Assembly (NCBI GenBank): GCA_963795415.1
Contig: CAWCHQ010000001.1
Location: 558,001-622,000, forward strand
DNA: 64,000 nt
Source: CAVSUZ01 sp963795415
Lineage (GTDB): Bacteria > Pseudomonadota > Alphaproteobacteria > Acetobacterales > Acetobacteraceae
Reading direction: 5' to 3'
The notes below the pieces were generated by a model. The model worked only from the letters and a program-made list of their open reading frames with translations. It was not told the origin of the DNA and ran no database searches. Position numbers and translations under genes: made by a program. The first letter of the stretch is position 1, and each line of letters opens with the position of its first letter. Positions 17,223 through 26,320 of the stretch are shown here, piece after piece.

Positions 17223-18800
17223 ATGGCCCCACCTGTCGATCCGGCCTCGCTGGCCGGCAAGAAGTTCGAAACCGCGGGCCGGGCCGAAGTGCTGGTGCTC
17301 GGGGCCGGGCCGGCGGGAATGGCGGCGTCGCTGGAAGCGAGGCGGCTGGGCCTGGACGTCATGCTGATCGATGAGCATCCGGTGTCCTCCGGTCTGCTCG
17401 GCCTGGACATCCCGTACATGTTCGGGGAGCGGCTTGATGCCTCGGTGCAGAACAAGCCCCGGATGCTGGAGCGTGTGGTGGCCGCGCGGCCGGAGCTGGA
17501 GCAGGCGATCGAGGCGGGGGTGGACGTTCAACTGGGGGTGTATGCCTGGGGGGCATTCGTCAATGGCCCCACGAGCCGGACCTTGACCCATAAACTGATT
17601 GGCCTGGCGGATGAGGAGCGGTCGTGGCTGATCGCCTTCGACCGGATCATCGTCGCGGCGGGGGCACGCGATCTGGCACTGGCCTTTCCGGGATGGGACC
17701 AGCCCGGCGTAATGGGCGCTCAGGCGTTCGCGGCGGCGACAGGGCTTTATCAGGCTTTTTCCGGGCAGCGCATTGTCGTTCTGGGGGCAGGGGCTATCGG
17801 AAGGAGGGTTGCGGAGCAGGCGGCCCAGGCCCGGGTGCAGGTGGCAGCGATTGTTGATGTGCGGCGGGACGTGGAGACGGGCCAGGGGCGGTTCCGGGTC
17901 CATGCGGGTCATGCCATCAAGTCCGTGCTGGCGAGCGCCGTTGGCATAGAGGGGGTCAGGATCGCTCCGATCGGAGCGCCCGAGGCGACCCGGGATGTGG
18001 CCTGCGATACCATCGTCTGCGCGCTGGATGTCGTTCCGACCGTCGAGATCTTCGATCTGCTGGGTTGCTCGATTTCGTGGCGGCCGGAGCTAGGCGGGTT
18101 CGTTCCGGCCACGGATGCCGAGGGAAGGGCATCGGCAGCCGGGGTGTATGTGGCTGGGGATTGTGCCGGGGTAAGGGACCAGGCGATCGCGGATGCGGGC
18201 CTGGCGATTGCCTCGGGGCAGCGTGCGGCCAGGTCAGCCGCGCGGGATGCGGGGATTGCGGTCGAGGCGCTGCCGCCGCCGGAATACCGCGGATTGCCGG
18301 ACCGGGATGCGGTGCGACGGGAATGGCTGCAGGCCCATGCTTCCGATGATCTGCTGATCTGCCGCTGCGAGGAGGTAGGGCTGCGCGATCTGCTCGGGGT
18401 GCGACCACCGCGGTACCTGCACTACGACCAATCCAGGTTCGCGCAGCGGGACCTGCGGACCCTGGCGGCGGATGGGCCGATCAACCAGGACCAGATCAAA
18501 CGCCTGACCCGCGCCGGCATGGGGACGTGTCAGGGCCGAAGGTGCCGCGAGCAGGTGCAGGTGCTGCTGGCGATGCAGGGAAACCAGCCGACGGGGAGCG
18601 TGCCTCTGCCGAGCTATCGCGCGCCGTTGCGTCCGCTGCCGCTGAGCGTTCTCTCGGCGCATGATGAGACCGTGGAGATGCGGGAACAGTGGCCGATCTG
18701 GTTCGGCATCCCGAGCCAGTGGCTGCCGCAGTGGGAGAAGGTGCCGGACGTGATCGATCCGCGGGACAGCCGGATCGGTCTGATGGATACGCTGAAATGA
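17223..18800 (+). CDS. FAD/NAD(P)-dependent oxidoreductase with C-terminal 2Fe-2S region (opine/sarcosine-oxidase alpha-like)
   Basis: This 525-residue cytosolic flavoprotein has an FAD site (LVLGAGPAGMAAS, about residues 25-37), a second nucleotide site (VVLGAGAIGRRV) and the closing GVYVAGDCAG motif. The C-terminal third has cysteines in LLICRCEEVG and GMGTCQGRRCREQV, matching the BFD-type 2Fe-2S region of HcnB, opine oxidase A and related alpha subunits. Its stop overlaps the next start in an ATGA junction, and that gene encodes the matching DAO-type beta subunit. Together they probably oxidise a secondary or tertiary amine. Confidence 0.88.
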   Translation: MAPPVDPASLAGKKFETAGRAEVLVLGAGPAGMAASLEARRLGLDVMLIDEHPVSSGLLGLDIPYMFGERLDASVQNKPRMLERVVAARPELEQAIEAGVDVQLGVYAWGAFVNGPTSRTLTHKLIGLADEERSWLIAFDRIIVAAGARDLALAFPGWDQPGVMGAQAFAAATGLYQAFSGQRIVVLGAGAIGRRVAEQAAQARVQVAAIVDVRRDVETGQGRFRVHAGHAIKSVLASAVGIEGVRIAPIGAPEATRDVACDTIVCALDVVPTVEIFDLLGCSISWRPELGGFVPATDAEGRASAAGVYVAGDCAGVRDQAIADAGLAIASGQRAARSAARDAGIAVEALPPPEYRGLPDRDAVRREWLQAHASDDLLICRCEEVGLRDLLGVRPPRYLHYDQSRFAQRDLRTLAADGPINQDQIKRLTRAGMGTCQGRRCREQVQVLLAMQGNQPTGSVPLPSYRAPLRPLPLSVLSAHDETVEMREQWPIWFGIPSQWLPQWEKVPDVIDPRDSRIGLMDTLK

Positions 18801-19972
18801 CCGATGCCAGCACGCATGTCGTGGTGATCGGCGGAGGTGCTACAGGCCTTAGCACCGCGTGGTGGCTATGCCGGGAGGGCGTGCGGGCCACTGTCGTCGA
18901 AAAGGGGATCGTGGGGTGGGAGGCGTCCGGGCGTAACGGCGGCGGCGCGACCCATCCGGCGAGCCCGCTGTTCCGGGAGGAGCAGCGTTTGTGGCCGATG
19001 ATGGATGAACTGCTGGGCTACCCGACGGAGTACCAGCGCCAGCGCATCCGGGTGGCGGTCAGCCCGGCCCAGCTCGAGATTTATCATCGGAGTGCGGAGC
19101 TTGCGGTCTCGCAGGGGTTCGAGGTGGAGATCCTGGATCCGCCGGCATTGCGGGAGGTGGTTCCCTGGGTGGGGGAGAACGCGGCGGGCGGGGTGATGAC
19201 CCATTTCGGCGGGCATGCCAATCCGCAGCGGACGATGCAGGCCTATGCCTGGGCGATCCAGGACCTGGGCGGGACGATCATGCAGCATACCACCGTCACC
19301 GGGATGCAATACCGGGCCGGCAAGGTGGTGGCGGTCGAGACCGATCAGGGGGAGATCGGCTGTGATGCCGTGGTGATCGCAGCCGGGCCGCATACCGCCC
19401 GGATCGCCGCGATGGCGGGGGTGAGCGTGCCGGTGGCACCCGCAAGGGCGGAGATGATCGTGACGGAGCCGTTGCCGCTGATCCGCTACGGCGGAGTGGA
19501 CGGGAACGGGCTTTATGGCCGGCAGACACTCCGCGGGAACCTGGCCTATGGCGGCGGCCCGCATGAGTGGATCGAGCTGGGGGATTCGCGCACGCCGCTG
19601 GCGGTGAACTCGCCGGTGGTGCGAAGTCTGGCGCGACGACTGGCGGAGCTTTTCCCCAAGGCGGCGCATGTGCGGGTGATCCGGAGCTGGGCGGGGGTGA
19701 TCGAGAACACGCCGGATGGGCGTCCCATCCTGGACCGGCTGGAGGACCCGTCGAACGTGGTTGTGGCCACCATGTCGAGCGTGGGGTTCGGGCTGTCGCC
19801 GGCCTCGGGGCATGCGCTGGCGCAGCTGGTGACTGCCGGGCGTTGCGATTTTGCGGATTTGACGTGGTTGCGGCTGGAGCGGTTCCGCGATCTGGATCCG
19901 GACTGGCAGATCAAGGCGGGGTGGGTTCCATGGGCGCCGGATGCCTCGACAGAAGCGGCACTTAGCGGCTAG
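18797..19972 (+). CDS. DAO-type FAD oxidoreductase (sarcosine-oxidase/HcnC beta-like subunit)
   Basis: This 391-residue flavoprotein starts with the dinucleotide fold VVVIGGGATGLSTAWWLCREG and ends with the DAO-family motif NVVVATMSSVGFGLSPASGHALAQL. The residues HVRVIRSWAGVIENTPDGRPIL are typical of the sarcosine/D-amino-acid oxidase family. It should form the amine-oxidising subunit with the preceding protein, passing electrons to its FAD and iron-sulfur centre. The substrate is likely an N-methyl or N-carboxymethyl amine, since a GbcA-type Rieske oxygenase follows after 28 bases. Confidence 0.88.
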   Translation: MTDASTHVVVIGGGATGLSTAWWLCREGVRATVVEKGIVGWEASGRNGGGATHPASPLFREEQRLWPMMDELLGYPTEYQRQRIRVAVSPAQLEIYHRSAELAVSQGFEVEILDPPALREVVPWVGENAAGGVMTHFGGHANPQRTMQAYAWAIQDLGGTIMQHTTVTGMQYRAGKVVAVETDQGEIGCDAVVIAAGPHTARIAAMAGVSVPVAPARAEMIVTEPLPLIRYGGVDGNGLYGRQTLRGNLAYGGGPHEWIELGDSRTPLAVNSPVVRSLARRLAELFPKAAHVRVIRSWAGVIENTPDGRPILDRLEDPSNVVVATMSSVGFGLSPASGHALAQLVTAGRCDFADLTWLRLERFRDLDPDWQIKAGWVPWAPDASTEAALSG

Positions 19973-20000
19973 ATAGGGCGGGTTTTTCCGGAGCGACAGG

Positions 20001-21221
20001 ATGGCTAATTCATCGGAAATGTCGGCGCTGCTAGCGGGCCGCAAGCGGGCGTACACGCTGCCACAGCCGTTCTATACCGATCCGGATTTTTACGAGCTGG
20101 ACCTGAAAGCGATTTACGAGCGGACGTGGATTTTGGCCGGGCTCGAGTGCGAGCTGCCGGAACCTGGTGACCATCTGGTGCTGACTGTCGCGCGCAGCTC
20201 GATCGTGGTGCTGCGCGACAACGACGGGCAGATCGCGGCGTTTTTCAATACCTGCCGGCACCGGGGCTCGGTGATCTGCAAGCCGGGGCGAGGACACGCC
20301 CGTTCGCTGGCGTGCCCGTATCACCAGTGGACGTACAACCTGAAGGGCCAGCTGACCTATGCCGGGGACATGCAGGACGAGTTCGACCGCTCGGGGATCA
20401 GCCTGAAGCCCGTGCATGTAGCGCTGCTGGAAGGGCTGATTTTCATCTGCCTGGCAGCGAAGGCGCCTGATTTCAGCGAGTTTGCCTCGGCCCTGGGCCC
20501 GCGGCTGGCGCCGCACGACCTCCGCGGCGCCAAGCTGGCCTTTTCCGAGGATATCGTCATCAACTCGAACTGGAAGCTGGTCGTGGAGAACTCGCGCGAG
20601 TGCTACCACTGCCAGGCGCGGCACCCCGAGCTGGCGCGCACGTTTTTCCTGCGGTTCGACGCGCAATCCTCCGACACGCTGACACTCGAGCATGCGCGCA
20701 TTTGCCGGGACGCCGGGCTGGCCCCGGGCGATGCCATCGGCGATGACTTCCAGCTCAGCCGGATGCCATTGACCCGCGGGGCGATCACGCTATCGATGGA
20801 CGGCAAGCCGGTGTGCAAGAAGCTGCTGGGCAATGTGCCGCACAATAATATCGGCTCGATGCGCTGGTTCCATTTCCCCAGCATGTTCGCCCATGTGCTA
20901 GGAGATTATGCGTTCTTCTTCCATATCCTACCGCTTTCGGTTGATCGTACGCTGGTGCGGTCCACTTGGTTCGTCACCGCCGAGGCGGAGGAGGGCAAGG
21001 ACTACGACACGGCGGAGCTGGTGAAGCTGTGGTCACTGACCAACGACCAGGACCGTGATTTGTGCGAGAAGAACCACGAGGGGATTTCGAGCATTGGCTA
21101 CCAACCGGGGCCGTATTCGCAAATCCGCGAGCCGCACGTGATCAAGTTCACCGAGTGGTATGCCGGCCACATGGCGGATTATCTCAATCCGGACCGGCGG
21201 CGGGTGGCTGCGGCGGCCTGA
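20001..21221 (+). CDS. Rieske oxygenase alpha subunit, glycine-betaine/stachydrine demethylase-like
   Basis: This 406-residue oxygenase component has the Rieske ligands Cys85, His87, Cys105 and His108 (FFNTCRHRG and LACPYHQW). Mononuclear-iron ligands are in ENSRECYHCQARHPEL, with His203 and His208. This arrangement and the short alpha-only size resemble GbcA and stachydrine demethylase, which oxidatively remove an N-methyl group as formaldehyde. No ferredoxin-reductase subunit is nearby, so electrons must come from an unlinked reductase or, less likely, from the adjacent flavoenzyme. It follows the two flavoprotein genes on one strand and is probably in the same operon. Confidence 0.9.
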   Translation: MANSSEMSALLAGRKRAYTLPQPFYTDPDFYELDLKAIYERTWILAGLECELPEPGDHLVLTVARSSIVVLRDNDGQIAAFFNTCRHRGSVICKPGRGHARSLACPYHQWTYNLKGQLTYAGDMQDEFDRSGISLKPVHVALLEGLIFICLAAKAPDFSEFASALGPRLAPHDLRGAKLAFSEDIVINSNWKLVVENSRECYHCQARHPELARTFFLRFDAQSSDTLTLEHARICRDAGLAPGDAIGDDFQLSRMPLTRGAITLSMDGKPVCKKLLGNVPHNNIGSMRWFHFPSMFAHVLGDYAFFFHILPLSVDRTLVRSTWFVTAEAEEGKDYDTAELVKLWSLTNDQDRDLCEKNHEGISSIGYQPGPYSQIREPHVIKFTEWYAGHMADYLNPDRRRVAAAA

Positions 21222-21497
21222 CGCGCCACTAATCGGCCACTGTGGTGTTGGATGGCCGGGGAACACGTTTCGCCGGCATGATGGCTTGCGTCGGGCTTTC
21301 TGCGCTGGGCAGACCGGCACGCGTGCCGCCAATCGGCACATCCTGGCCATTGAGGACACCACGAAGTTGCGCTTCCCGACGCACGCAATCAGCAAGCAAG
21401 GCTTCGGCAAACATGGGTGCACCGGGAGGTCGCTTTTCGGGGCAAATCAGATGCTTACCGTAAAGATCCGGAAAGTTCGGGCTGGATGTTTCATTCG

Positions 21498-23663
21498 CTA
21501 GGAAACACAAAGTCGAGCGGTGTTTTCTCCCAGCCTCGAAAGCGGGAACGATCGCATATCCCACACCCCGTCCGCCCGCTCGACAAACCCATTGTCCCGA
21601 TACAAATTCCGCACCGGCAGGTTGCGATCCGTCTCTACAATCCCCGCCCGAACCGCCCTCTCCCCCTGCTCTTCTACAATTCGCGCCAGAAGCGCGCGCT
21701 CGCCGCCCAATCCGATTACCCGGCAGCTCATCACCAAATTCAAAATTTCGTCTCCCTGCACCACCGCCGCCCCGACAAGCCCATGATCCGCCAGGCGATC
21801 GCGCATACGCAGCACAAACAGCTGCCCACCCGATCGCATCAGCTCCTCCAGCTCCGCCACGCTGAACTTCCGTCCCGTGGCGTTGAACTGCGTGGTCCTC
21901 GCGAATAACTCGCTCACCCGCCGCAGCACCGCAAAATCCCTGCACTCCGGCGCTGCCTGCTCCACATTGCAAACAACCTGCAACGATGCCAGAAACTCGG
22001 CTTCGTCCGGTATTTCCGACCGCAACCGCGTCCGAACGAGCTGCGCGCGAACCAGCTCGGTCCGCAGCGGTGACTCCGCACTGATATGCGGCGTCTGCAG
22101 CCGCGGATCGGTCAGCAATATGCGCCGAAGCGAGAACAGGTCCTCCCCCAGCACCGCGATCTCCGGCAAACTTTCCTGCACGCGCGCCCGCTCCCGCGGA
22201 TTGTCGTCGATAAACAGAAAGGCTTCGGGCGCAAAGCCGAGCTCCTCCATGATCGACTGGATATTTGCGGCCTTGTCCTCCCAGTTGATGCGCCAGGTAA
22301 CAAAATGATCCGGCGCAAGCAGTCGATGCTGCGGATAGTGCTGCTCGTATTGCCATAAGCGGCGAACGGTCGTTTCGTCATTCTTGCTCACACAGGCAAG
22401 CAGCACCCCCCGCCGCTTCAGCGCAAGCAGCGCCTCATGGATCCCGAAATAGAGGCCGATATAGGAGTTGGCGCTGCTTATCTCTTGTGACCAGGCAAAC
22501 GGGCTTTCGGTTTCCGCCAGCACGCCCGGCCACAGCACGCCATCCAGATCGACAATGACGCACTTCTTCCTCTCGAAACCAAGCACCACGGCCAGCGCGT
22601 CCATATGGGTCCGCGCCATCACCGCCTCGCGCCGGTAAGGATCGCCGCCAACCAACCCGGCGAGCACCTCAGTCTCCGGAAACTGGTTATGCACCGCCAT
22701 TCGCTCGCTCTCCGGCCGCTGCAACATCCAACCGGGCGACCCAAAATGGGTGAAAGACACCAGCCCGTCGTCCAGCAATCCCGCCGCGCCAGCCCCACCC
22801 AGCGTGGACGCAACATCCACCACAAAAACATCCTTGAAATCGCCGGCTAGGATCTCAAGCTCCAGATTGGTTCGCCGGAAACGATTGCGATGACTATGAA
22901 GTCCGCGATCCGCCAACCCGAGCGGCTGCACGGTCGGCTCCGGCAATCCATCAATAAGGATCGGTGCCGAGGTCATCTCCCGCAGACACGTCAGCAGAGT
23001 CCGCGCCGCCTCGATATACACGCGCGACGGATCGCCGCCGTGATGCCGCGCCTCGCCCAGAACAATCGCGTGCCGCGCTTGCAGCGCGCCAAGGATTATC
23101 GCATCGTGCTTCCGCTCCCCCGCCAATCCCGGATCGCTCGGAAACGTAGCTGCGACCCGAAGCTCGATCCCCCGCCCTGCTGCTTCACGGCGCAGAAAAT
23201 CCGCCTCCATCTGCACGTCGCAATCGCCGAACATCAGCACATCGACCCGGTGCCGCGACCCGCCCGCGCCCATGCTGCGCGGCGTCTGAACGGCCCAGTA
23301 CTCATGCGATCCCTCCAGACAGGATCGCCGGAACCGGTCAAGCAGCGCGGCCGGATCTCTTCCGTGCAGCGGTGCCAACCGCTGCCGTATTTCTTCCAGC
23401 TCCTCATCCTGGCTCTGAGAAACCAGGACGCCCCGATCCTGCAGCATCGCGATGCACGCGCGCAAAACCGATGTGTCATGGCCGAACGCCGCCCTGAGCG
23501 GCGGCAGAGCCTCCTCCACCTCCCAAGCCGTTTCAAAATGCCCGATCAGCCGCGCCACCCCCGGCGTGACGGTCACCCGCTGCTGCGTAACCGCATGAAC
23601 GACCAGAACAATGGTTTCGTTCAGCACGATCAGATGCACGAACTCGGAGCGCCGGAGCTTCAT
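21498..23663 (-). CDS. FkbH-type HAD-IIIC protein with N-terminal PqqD-like region
   Basis: This 721-residue protein has four parts. Residues 1-95 (VHAVTQQRVTVTPGVARLIG onward) look like a small winged-helix, PqqD-like domain. Residues about 135-345 resemble an SGNH-hydrolase-like fold. The FkbH/HAD core begins at VIVDLDGVLWPGV near residue 368, with later FIDDNPRERARV. A GNAT-like C-terminal region ends in RAGIVETDRNLPVRNLYRDNGF. FkbH proteins load glyceryl or similar units on carrier proteins for polyketide or glycan assembly. No carrier protein, synthase or glycan gene is next to it. The N-terminal fusion is my reading of the fold. Confidence 0.82.
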   Translation of the reverse strand: MKLRRSEFVHLIVLNETIVLVVHAVTQQRVTVTPGVARLIGHFETAWEVEEALPPLRAAFGHDTSVLRACIAMLQDRGVLVSQSQDEELEEIRQRLAPLHGRDPAALLDRFRRSCLEGSHEYWAVQTPRSMGAGGSRHRVDVLMFGDCDVQMEADFLRREAAGRGIELRVAATFPSDPGLAGERKHDAIILGALQARHAIVLGEARHHGGDPSRVYIEAARTLLTCLREMTSAPILIDGLPEPTVQPLGLADRGLHSHRNRFRRTNLELEILAGDFKDVFVVDVASTLGGAGAAGLLDDGLVSFTHFGSPGWMLQRPESERMAVHNQFPETEVLAGLVGGDPYRREAVMARTHMDALAVVLGFERKKCVIVDLDGVLWPGVLAETESPFAWSQEISSANSYIGLYFGIHEALLALKRRGVLLACVSKNDETTVRRLWQYEQHYPQHRLLAPDHFVTWRINWEDKAANIQSIMEELGFAPEAFLFIDDNPRERARVQESLPEIAVLGEDLFSLRRILLTDPRLQTPHISAESPLRTELVRAQLVRTRLRSEIPDEAEFLASLQVVCNVEQAAPECRDFAVLRRVSELFARTTQFNATGRKFSVAELEELMRSGGQLFVLRMRDRLADHGLVGAAVVQGDEILNLVMSCRVIGLGGERALLARIVEEQGERAVRAGIVETDRNLPVRNLYRDNGFVERADGVWDMRSFPLSRLGENTARLCVS

Positions 23664-23961
23664 CGGCCGGGACCTTGGCTCACCAGGGATTACACCCAGC
23701 GTAGGACGCCAGGGTTCCTAACCGGTAAACACGTAAACCCTGCCTTGTTATTGCGAGACCCCAAAGCTTGTTCCCGCGAAGCGGGAAGCTCCGAAGCAAT
23801 CTCGCGGCCGAGTTCGCCTGATGTGCATCACGCGCCGCAGCGTCATCCACCCCGGGAGCGCGTCCTCTCTGCGCCGTGCACGGAAGCTAAAGGGACATTA
23901 CTTTAGGAGAACAAAATCCCAAATCCCAACCGTATCAATCCCGCAGCGCACAAACCGGCAC

Positions 23962-24034
23962 TTCGTACGAAACGCATCTCCGTAAAACCGGGGGTTCGTA
24001 CGAAACGCACCCTTCAAAACCCCCCTTTCGTACG
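23962..24034. repeat. Three TTCGTACG palindromic motifs at about 33-base spacing
   Basis: TTCGTACGAA occurs at 23962-23971 and 23995-24004, each followed by ACGCA, and TTCGTACG at 24027-24034. The steps are 33 and 32 bases, about three helical turns. The array lies about 300 bases upstream of the FkbH-type start and could be a multi-site operator. The spacers differ, so it is not a CRISPR. Confidence 0.6.
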
Positions 24035-24054
24035 CTCCTCCGAATCGCTGCCAA

Positions 24055-24090
24055 CGAAAAAGGCGGCCGGAAGCACCCTCCGCCCGCCTT
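24055..24090 (-). terminator. Rho-independent terminator of rpoH
   Basis: On the minus strand a GC-rich hairpin (GGCGGGCGGA pairing with TCCGGCCGCC) is followed directly by TTTTT. It lies 45 to 80 bases past the rpoH stop. Confidence 0.75.
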
Positions 24091-24134
24091 CACAACCAAC
24101 CGGGGCCGCCCCAATCAGGGCCGCCCCCCAAACC

Positions 24135-25046
24135 TCACCTCGCCCCGGCAAGCTCCGGCACTCTGGCTCCCGACTGCATCCGCCGCTCGGCAATCTGCGC
24201 CTTCATCGCCTTCTGCAGCTTCTCGAATGCCCGGACCTCGATCTGCCGCACCCGCTCCCGGGAAATCCCATACTGCTGCGACAGCTCCTCCAGGGTCGTC
24301 GGGTTATCCTTCAGCCGCCGCTCGATCAGGATATGCCGCTCCCGGTCGTTCAACGTCTTCAGCGCCGTATTCAGCAGCGCCTTCCGGCCGGTCAGCTCCT
24401 CGCGGTCGGCAATCGTGCTCTCCTGGCTCTCCGACTCATCGACCAGCCAGTCCTGCCATTCGCCCTCGCTGTCCGACCGCACCGGAGCATTCAAACTATG
24501 ATCCGGGGCCGCCAGCCTCCGGTTCATGCTGATCACGTCCTGCTCCGGCACATCCAACATTCTGGCGATCTTCGCCACCTGCTCCGGCTTCAGGTCGCCG
24601 TCCTCGATGGCCTGCATCTGTCCCTTCAGCCGCCGCAGGTTGAAAAACAGCTTCTTCTGCGCCGCCGTGGTGCCCATTTTCACAAGCGACCAGGAGTGCA
24701 GGATGTATTCTTGGATCGCCGCCCGGATCCACCACATCGCATACGTCGCCAGCCGGAACCCGCGATCCGGGTCGAACCGCTTCACTGCCTGCATCATCCC
24801 CACATTGCCTTCAGAAATCAGCTCGCCCACCGGCAAGCCGTACCCCCTGTACCCCATCGCTATTTTCGCGACGAGCCGCAAATGTGATGTGACAAGCTTG
24901 TGCGCGGCTTCCATATCCTGCTCGTTCCGCCAGCGCCGAGCGAGCTCCAGCTCCTCCTCTGGGGACAGCATGGGAAACTTGCGGATCTCCTGGAGATACC
25001 GCGAGAGGTTGCCTTCGGGCGCGATGTTCAGGACGGCAGAGGCCAC
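24135..25046 (-). CDS. rpoH: RNA polymerase heat-shock sigma factor (sigma-32)
   Basis: This 303-residue sigma factor directs RNA polymerase to heat-shock promoters. Region 2 carries GELISEGNVGMMQAVKRFDPDRGFRLATYAMWWIRAAIQEYI, the RpoH box QKKLFFNLR is at residues 130-138, and region 4 ends with QQYGISRERVRQIEVRAFEKLQ. I chose GTG 25046, preceded by AAAGGAG at eight bases; the longer frame adds an unrelated N-terminus. A TTGACA-N17-TATAAG promoter lies upstream and a terminator downstream. Confidence 0.95.
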   Translation of the reverse strand: MASAVLNIAPEGNLSRYLQEIRKFPMLSPEEELELARRWRNEQDMEAAHKLVTSHLRLVAKIAMGYRGYGLPVGELISEGNVGMMQAVKRFDPDRGFRLATYAMWWIRAAIQEYILHSWSLVKMGTTAAQKKLFFNLRRLKGQMQAIEDGDLKPEQVAKIARMLDVPEQDVISMNRRLAAPDHSLNAPVRSDSEGEWQDWLVDESESQESTIADREELTGRKALLNTALKTLNDRERHILIERRLKDNPTTLEELSQQYGISRERVRQIEVRAFEKLQKAMKAQIAERRMQSGARVPELAGAR

Positions 25047-25234
25047 GTCCGGCTCCTTTCGTCTGGGCGACGTCTCAACCTGCCCAGGATGGCACAGGCC
25101 AGTAACGCCGGGGACTGAAGTCCAGTCCACTCAAGTGGCAAGGATGTGACGTCTCGGACCGCGGTTCCATTCCGTGGCAACCTTTGGCCGAACCCTGCCG
25201 AAGAGGCCCTTGCCTCGTCCCCTCTAGCAACCCG

Positions 25235-25263
25235 CTTATATAGGACTCAGCTGGTCCTGTCAA
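25235..25263 (-). promoter_or_regulatory. Sigma-70-type promoter of rpoH
   Basis: On the minus strand TTGACA (25263-25258) and TATAAG (25240-25235) are separated by exactly 17 bases. The pair lies in the gap between the rluD-type gene and rpoH, about 190 bases before the rpoH start. Confidence 0.65.
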
Positions 25264-25281
25264 TAATGTTGACCTATTGGG

Positions 25282-26274
25282 TCAGGATTGTGACAAGCGC
25301 AGATCACCGTCCAGCGAAGCAATCAGCCGCGCCATATCCTCCGGCGGAGGGGTCTCGAACGCCATCGCCTCCCCGGTCTGCGGGTGCCGAAACGCCAGCC
25401 GCGTCGCATGCAGCGCCTGGCGCGGAAAATCCAGAAGCAGCCGCCGCGCCGCCTCCGGCACCGTCCGCGCCCCCGCCGGAACCCGCCGCAGATAGACCGG
25501 ATCACCCACAATCGGATGCCCCCGGCTGCTCAGATGCACCCGGATCTGATGCGTCCGCCCCGTCGCCAGCCGGCACTCCAGCTCGGAAACTCCGGCAAAC
25601 CACGACCGCAGCACGCGATACCGGGTCAGTGCGGGCTTGCCTCCGCCATGCGCCCGCACCGCCATCCGTTTCCTCTCCCGCGGATCGCGCCCGATCGCCC
25701 CTTCGATCTCGCCGAGGGCCGGTGCCGGCACCCCCCACACCAGTGCCAGATACGCCCGGTCCAGATCCCGCGCGGCAAACGCCGCGGTCAGCGCATTCAT
25801 CGCCTCCTGCGTCTTCGCCACCACCATCACCCCAGAGGTGTCCTTGTCCAGCCGGTGCACGATCCCCGGCCGATTCTCCCCGCCGATCGCCAGCTCCGGC
25901 CCGGCATGCCCGATCAGAGCATTCACCAAGGTCCCAGCCTCATTCCCCGGCGCCGGATGCACCACGAGCCCCGCCGGCTTGTCCAGCACGATCAGGTCCC
26001 GGTCCTCATACAGAATCGGCACCGGTATATGCTCCGGCTGCGGCGCTGCCGGCCGCGCCGCCGGCACCTCCACCACATACCGCCGCCCCCGCCGCACCTG
26101 CTCCGCCGGCGCGCGCGCCACCGCCCCATCCCGCCGCACATGCCCGGCCTCGATCAGCGACTTGACGCGAGAGCGCGAGATCGTGCCGATGTGCCCCGCC
26201 AGGAAGCTGTCCAGCCGCTCCCCATCCGCCTCCGGCGGCGCCAGAACGGTCAGGACCTGTCCCTGGTGCGGCAT
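25282..26274 (-). CDS. RluA/RluD-family 23S rRNA pseudouridine synthase
   Basis: This 330-residue enzyme converts uridines of RNA to pseudouridine. An N-terminal S4 RNA-binding domain covers about residues 18-65 (RLDSFLAGHIGTISRSRVKSLIEAGHV). The catalytic motif GIVHRLDKDTSG carries the nucleophile Asp143, and CRLATGRTHQIRVHL follows. It is similar in length and domain order to RluD, which modifies helix 69 of 23S rRNA, though the exact target is not proved. It lies between rpoH and a divergent small membrane protein gene, an arrangement I believe recurs in related alphaproteobacteria. Confidence 0.9.
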   Translation of the reverse strand: MPHQGQVLTVLAPPEADGERLDSFLAGHIGTISRSRVKSLIEAGHVRRDGAVARAPAEQVRRGRRYVVEVPAARPAAPQPEHIPVPILYEDRDLIVLDKPAGLVVHPAPGNEAGTLVNALIGHAGPELAIGGENRPGIVHRLDKDTSGVMVVAKTQEAMNALTAAFAARDLDRAYLALVWGVPAPALGEIEGAIGRDPRERKRMAVRAHGGGKPALTRYRVLRSWFAGVSELECRLATGRTHQIRVHLSSRGHPIVGDPVYLRRVPAGARTVPEAARRLLLDFPRQALHATRLAFRHPQTGEAMAFETPPPEDMARLIASLDGDLRLSQS

Positions 26275-26320
26275 CACAACCGAATATACCCGGAATCCAA
26301 TCCAAGAGGGGTGCGAGGCA

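Larger units (their letters stand above)
23664..24134. other. Intergenic region rich in repeats between rpoH and the FkbH-type gene
   Basis: No gene is supported. It contains a REP-like element at about 23748-23802 with an inner TTCCCGC-GAA-GCGGGAA hairpin, the TTCGTACG array at 23962-24034, and the rpoH terminator at 24055-24090. It also serves as the promoter region of the FkbH-type gene. Confidence 0.55.

Noticed and set aside
21229..21414. Small minus-strand frame downstream of the FkbH-type gene
   Set aside because: It could encode about 61 residues (MFAEALLADCVRREAQLRGV at the start) but has no ribosome site or family match.
23962..24034. CRISPR-like short repeats
   Set aside because: Only three 8- to 10-base palindromes exist; the spacers are not unique full-length spacers and no cas genes are present.
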